NCBI GenBank assembly: GCA_023846275.1
Contig: JAIUJO010000086.1
Location: 962,690 to 1,026,689, forward strand
DNA length: 64,000 nucleotides
Direction of reading: 5' to 3'
Origin: Vanilla planifolia
Taxonomy: Eukaryota; Streptophyta; Magnoliopsida; Asparagales; Orchidaceae
This document shows, piece by piece, positions 58,101 through 64,000 of the stretch. Both the position numbers and the translations under genes were made by a program. The notes under the pieces were generated by a model. It searched no databases. It was not told where the DNA came from and saw only the letters and a program-made list of their open reading frames with translations. Each line of letters starts with the position of its first letter. The stretch's first letter is position 1.

Positions 58101-61100
58101 TATTTAATAGAGAAATATAATTTTCTATCTATGATCTTACAATTTGTTTTACATTTGTTTACTTATTAAGCTCAGATTACACCAAAATATATTTTTCACA
58201 AGCAAATACATCCCATTAATATTAAAAAATATTAATAATGTTAAATATACTTAATCCTTACATTTATGTATTATATATTTGCTATATTTCAATTGTACAA
58301 AAAATTATTTGTTAGCATTTTCAATATTTTATGTCATTATTGTAAAAAAAATCCTAACATATTGAAGTTTATATGAAATTATCCAACAATGAAAACAATA
58401 ATAATACTAAGGATAATGAATATTAAAAATATTTCAAATTACTTTGTAACATAGAAAGAAAAAGTATTCTTAGTTAACTAATCTTGTTAAGTATTCAAGT
58501 TTACTAAAAATTGTAAAACGAAGTAACAATAGAACTTTAAGATAGTGTTTTTTAATAAAAATATAATATAACCATAAAAAGAAAATAAGATATTTACTTA
58601 TTTGATATAATAGTTGAGGAAATTATGATTGTTTATAGCCAAGAAAATAATAAAAAATAAAATATTCAATAGATAAAATTTTAAAATAAAATACCAAAAT
58701 CTATTCCCAAAAAATATAATTTTTGACAAAAACATTGACAATATAATATTAAAAAAAAATATGTATCATAATGATTTTTAAAAAAAGTTGTACAAAATAA
58801 TAAATGTGTTATTTATTTTTCCCAAAAAAATTGCCAAAACAATGCTAGTAATGAATATTAAATGTAAAATACTGTATAACAAAGGGGTTTAATGAAAATA
58901 AAAGGTAAAACATTATTGTGTAGAGGAAATAAAAAATGTGTTCATGAAAATAAAAATTACTAGAAGGACAAAAAATGAAAAATCATATAAAGAAAAATAA
59001 TTTTTAATTATTAATGCTAGCACGCTTAACATGTTATAAAAGTTTTTTTGGTTAATTGAATCATAAATAATTTTTTATTATAGACAATGTTTAAATAAAA
59101 TAAAATTAGTTTGTTTAAAACATTTAATATTTTAAAAACCATTTAAAATATATTAATAAGATGTATTTTTATAAATCACAATGATAACAAATATGTTCAT
59201 ATAGGTATAACAACTCTAGAGCATTGTAATTTGTTATAACTGTTAAGATAATTGCATCTTGAACCTTTAAATAATTTTATCAATTATTATTTCAAAAATT
59301 AATCTTATTATCAAATATTAATCTTATTATCTAAAATTTATTGGGTCACCTATGAATGGCAAACATATAGCAAAAATAATATATTCAACATTTTCAAAAT
59401 AAGGATGTACATAAACATGTAAAATTGAAAATTGTTTTGATAAAAAGAAGTCTAGTTCTTGAAAAGAATTAGAAAATAATTTTAAAAAGACATTATATTA
59501 GAATAACTTTTCTAAAATATAATATATAAGAAAATGTATTGTAGTTATTTGATTCAGTTATATTTTATGATAAAATAAATTTCAAAAACAAAATAAAAAC
59601 ATTAAATGAATTATTTGAATGACATGTGAAAATTAACTTTAACAAAAAATGACAAGTTTTAAAAATTATGTATCACAAAACAAGTTTTTTTTTTATTTTA
59701 AATGTGTTTTACAAATTTGACATTGTAAATAATAAACAAATTTTAAAAAAAATTATAAAATATCAAATTATAATTTAAAAAATTATTGAGATACCTAACT
59801 CATTAAAAAAATTAAAATATTCTAAATACTTATCTAATTCTACAAAAAAATACTAGATTAATTATCAACACCGCACAATTATTTTAAAATGCAGAAAATT
59901 GAAAAAATACTAACATAAAGGAAAATCATTAAATTATCATATGTTCAAATTATTAAAACAAGTTAAAACCACAATTTCTTTACCAAACAATTGTTGTAAT
60001 AATAATTTAAAACATTTATAGTGAAATCCTCAACATTTGAAAAGAGGTGCAAAATGTTAAAAATAAAATACTTTTGGGGATAAAATGTCGCAAAAAAATC
60101 CAAACAAATAACAACATTTGGGTTATATTTAATCATTCTTATAATAGATATAGAGAAGGCATATTATTGAATCCATTTGCCCGTCATATTGTTAGGCTAA
60201 TGTAACATTTGGTTATTATAGACGTCGTATGGTTGCATTGTAGAGTTCATTTCAAAATATATTTACAAAAAAAAGATTAATTATAATAAATGAAAGTGAA
60301 TACTTGCATTCATAATCCATACAACGTTTGCATCATTTGTCAAACATTGTCATCATTAAAATGGAAGTTCTAAAATATATCATTGAAAAACTTAAAAACA
60401 AATATTTAAATTTTAATAATTTGACACAATTATTTCACAAAAAGTTTTATAAAAAAATAAATGTAAATATTAAGTGATAGAAGAAAATAAAAAAATATTA
60501 AATACATGGAAAGTTTGAAAACATTAAAAATAATACCGTAGTATAATGATTACAAGTACTACAAATATTTTTTAAAAATTACAAAGAAAAAGAAAACAAG
60601 TCATGTTATGTTAGTTTCAACTAGAATATAATATATACTTTTCATAAATTATAAGAAACCCTACTGATCAATCAATCATGGACATGGCGTTATTAAAAAA
60701 ATTAGTAAAAACAAAAACATTAATTAAAAAGATCCTATTGAATCATTTACCAATGAACAAATAATTAATAAAAAAGATTTTTAAACAACATATATTTGAT
60801 TATTAAGCGTGTGCAATTTAAGAATTAAAAAGATAAAAAAATTAAAAGAAGTCACTAATCTTTGAGAAATTAAAAACAGAAAAATTATTAATTTTTGCAA
60901 GAAAAAAATAATTATAGTGGCGTAACAATTGCAAATATCTTTTTTAAAAAGGAAATTTTAAATATGTTGGAATAAAAAAGTTATAGATTAATGAAGAAAG
61001 TTGGCTCATTTTGTTAATAAAATAAAAATAAATTAAGTTGAATAATATAAATGATAATATTTGAAATTTATTTTGGATGTTAAAAAAATTTTTATAGTGT

Positions 61101-61330
61101 ATAAAAAATTTTATTATACAAAAGTTTCATTTATGCTATATTATTATAAGAAAGTTCTTAACAATTTTGAGGAAGCAATATATAAGGATTTTTGGTGATT
61201 TGATAAAACTATTTTTCACATTTAACCCTAATCAATTGAAATAGTGATGAAAGAGCATCTATTGTTAGCATGAACATACAATCACTGGTGTCACAAAAAT
61301 TCAGTAAGTTTGTTGGTTTAAAATTTAATT
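55173..61330. other. AT-rich region with opposite strand biases
   Basis: From about 55.75 to 58.1 kb T is in clear excess on the plus strand; from about 58.2 to 61.2 kb A is in excess. No reading frame resembles a known protein. A short tandem pair of 'attaatcttattatc' lies at about 59302-59336. Near 56850 a 'NCFNYGGH' translation recalls a zinc knuckle but stands alone. Confidence 0.5.
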
Positions 61331-61334
61331 AAAC

Positions 61335-61700
61335 TTGCTTAAAAAATACATAAGTTTTATTTACTTGGATGTCTCAGTCACCATCCACCTTCACCCGTCA
61401 TTAATGCCACTATCAAAAGCTACTGAAAAGCCACTTTTCTCACACCCACTCAGCTTACTCCAATCCATGGAACTCAAAAACCACTCAATTCACACCAACA
61501 GGACAATGAACGTGTTGACTTCTTTACTCATTGATTATCTATAAACCATGCTGCCTGAAAGCAGACTTGAAACTTCAGTATGTCTCTTGTAGTGCTACTC
61601 ACAAAAACAGAAAATAAAAATGATGCACCAATCTGTCGGCGCGGCACAATTCATCCAGCTGTTTTGCCTTCGCTGTTGCCACCACTTAAAACATAGGACA
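61335..61700. other. Small GC-richer island, function unknown
   Basis: The composition rises to about half G+C near 61620-61680, with motifs such as GTCGGCGCGGCAC. A 69-codon open stretch on the plus strand (61335-61544) contains HPLSLLQSMELKNHSIH, weakly recalling the start of some pentatricopeptide proteins, but there is no repeat structure to support that. It could be a promoter-proximal remnant, a captured gene scrap or part of an element. Confidence 0.35.
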
Positions 61701-64000
61701 AGTTTGTGAACTGCTTAATTCGATAAATTTTATAATATTTTTAAATTTTTTTGAAAATAAATAATAAACATTTAATGTCCTTATAAAAAGGAGTACTCAC
61801 CTTATGAGATGAAAAAATGAAATAAAATTTTTTTTTATACATATTTCTATCTTTCTGAAAAAAGGTTATACAAACCCTAGTTGGAGAGATTCAAGCTTCC
61901 CTGCTTATGAGAGATAAGGATAGAATGCGATAAAGTTTCTACTGGAAAAGTTGACAACCTATTCCCTTGCGAGAAATAAAGATCAAAGTTGTGAGACTTT
62001 CTATTCAAAATGCTGTTAACTAAACAAACTCTTACTTTCACTAATACTTATAACTCTTCATCCACCATTTTACTCTCATGATCTAATCATCAAACCACCA
62101 TCTTCCTTAAAAAAATATTGTAAATCATATCCTATTATGTTATTACCCATTTAAGCTAAGCTCCCCATTAACCCAAAAACCACCACCTCATTACCATTTC
62201 TATCTTTGGTACGATAAACAGTAATGCTATGAAAAAATAACATATCATCACCAAAAAGAAGTGCCCTTTTAGTAATTTTTATTTTCTTAGTAATCCAAAG
62301 TTGAAAGAGTTTTTTCTATTAAAGTACTTTATCAAGAGATTATCTTAAATTTTTTATTTTATTTAAGAAAAATTAGATGTTAAAAAAACTATTTTGTATG
62401 ATTTTATATTTAATACTAAAGATGTTGTCATCTACTCAACTTAATAATCTATACTACAATTTTGAAACGCTAATCTTTAAATGTTTTTAAAATATCACAT
62501 ACTCAACTTATCCCTAATTAATGCACATCTTTTCATATTTTATAATAATCTATTAAACATCTCAACTAATGTAGACTCCAATTTTGACTATCATAGAAGT
62601 ATAAATTTGGTCTATATAAAATAGGCTTCCATTAGTAATAACATTGTTTTATTATTGCCAATTGGAGCATAGCCTTTCAAACAACATCTTTGTTACCCTG
62701 GCAAGCTTGTCGTTCCTTTTACAAAATAGTATATTTTTACCAAAGGCAAAATGAGAGCCATTTTACACAAGTCTATTACATTTATGACAATCACCAGGTA
62801 TAAGTCACCTCAATCAAAATAGTGCAATGCAGTATACACAATTACTACAATAATTTATTTAATTCACAAAAAAAAATGACCTAATAACTATATACAATGA
62901 AAGGATATTGCCAAGTTAATATGTGAAACTTCAATATAATAGCTAAGTTAACAACGTAAATCTAAATATAATAACAATAAAGCCAACTATCCATTTTATT
63001 GTTTTATATGTAAGATGATTTAATAATAGATTGATTGCCATATTCTTTCAAAAATTAATTCCATTTATACATATAAAAGGGATATATGAAAATCGAGAAA
63101 TTCTAGCAACTAAATCTCATTTTTAAAGAAATTAATAAGCATTAAATTATAATTTCTTGTTATAATTTCCTATCCAATCTATTCTATTTTGAATATCTCA
63201 ATGTTTCTTACTTATACATGTATCTTATAACATACAATTACGCAAAACTACCTTAACTAATTTTTTAACTCTTAAGAAAATATTGTATATTGCAAGAATA
63301 TAGTATATAATATGTTGTAGAAGAAGCACACCATAGTAATCATGAATGATTGTGATTACATGAAAAGTAGACAAAAGAAGAAATACACAAATATGCTGAA
63401 AAAATGCCCAAATTTACAAATGTAATTCATATATGAGTCTATTTCTTAATGGCACGACATTAGTATTGTACTAGTATAATTGAAATCTAACTATATGTCA
63501 TTTGTAAGATTTATCATACCAGTACGATTACGTAGTATAGTCTTACTACAATACACATTTCAATTCAATTAATCTGATTATACTTGTATGACCTTAAGAT
63601 CATAAAAGCACTAATAAATTAGCTCACTTATAAATTAAGTCCTCAACCCTTAGCTCATAACTATTTATTTTACATTGGCAATGACCTTATTGTATTTATG
63701 CAACATTTAAAACTTTACATCACATAATATTTGTTAGCTTGACATATAATTATAAAATGATTACATCATATTGTAAAACCTTTGATATAATCTCATATGA
63801 ACTTGTAGTATTACACACCTTAACACAATACAAATAGTGTAATTGATGCATGTCTCGCATGATCACATTTGACTTAATCATTCTTTGATGCCATGAAATG
63901 TAGATCATATAATAAGATATTTGAATGGTATAAACAAATGAGGCATAAGTAATATGTTATTTTTATATGTTTTGAAAATTATGGTAGTTGATCCATTTAG
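61701..64000. other. AT-rich sequence, nothing recognised
   Basis: Apart from a pyrimidine- and C-richer part at about 61860-62200, no feature can be supported to the window end. Confidence 0.5.

Noticed and set aside
61335-61544. Start of a pentatricopeptide repeat protein
   Set aside because: One weak motif only; no 35-residue repeats follow and the frame ends within 70 codons.
1-64000. CRISPR arrays, bacterial operons, rRNA or tRNA genes, organelle insertions
   Set aside because: No regularly spaced short repeats, no cloverleaf-like or rRNA sequence and no organelle gene sequence were seen. The AT-rich tandem features have much longer, irregular and diverged units.

Overview
The window looks like nuclear DNA of a flowering plant, lying in old, very AT-rich intergenic sequence (about a quarter G+C by eye). 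The plant assignment rests on a spliced kinesin-14 of the plant ATK1/ATK5 type, plant-style Ty1/copia and Ty3/gypsy remnants, and a plant L1-type LINE with a zinc-knuckle first ORF. I cannot name the species. I found no gene that looks intact and no RNA gene.

Layout. 1-475: the end of a Ty3/gypsy reverse transcriptase fossil. About 486-2000: four badly worn tandem units of 350-460 bp. 2.0-5.7 kb: AT-rich sequence without a recognisable gene. 5.72-6.89 kb: an LTR-like fossil on the minus strand with a GC-rich insert of about 540 bp. 7.85-20.52 kb: an unprocessed kinesin-14 pseudogene on the plus strand. Most of its splice sites and exon order survive. It has lost its start codon and part of its coiled coil, and it carries many C-to-T type stops. 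Its intron before the P-loop exon is about 6.6 kb because a Ty3/gypsy element lies in it. 21.39-22.39 kb: a second copy of the same LTR family as at 5.7-6.9 kb, in opposite orientation. 22.4-36.4 kb: very AT-rich, with a short tandem duplication near 25 kb. About 36.5-40.7 kb: a degenerate LINE on the plus strand, readable from the ORF1 zinc-knuckle region through endonuclease and reverse transcriptase to the C-terminal region. 43.47-46.24 kb: three diverged direct repeats, with a scrap of copia reverse transcriptase between the first two. About 48.3-55.17 kb: a nearly full-length but broken Ty1/copia element on the minus strand, with both LTRs and recognisable gag, integrase, RT and RNase H. 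55.2-61.3 kb: AT-rich sequence whose A/T strand bias flips near 58.1 kb. 61.33-61.70 kb: a small GC-richer island of unknown nature. The rest is AT-rich with nothing recognisable.

These parts do not form a working system. The window reads as a decayed host gene buried in layers of old transposons. All homology statements come from reading by eye; no search was run.
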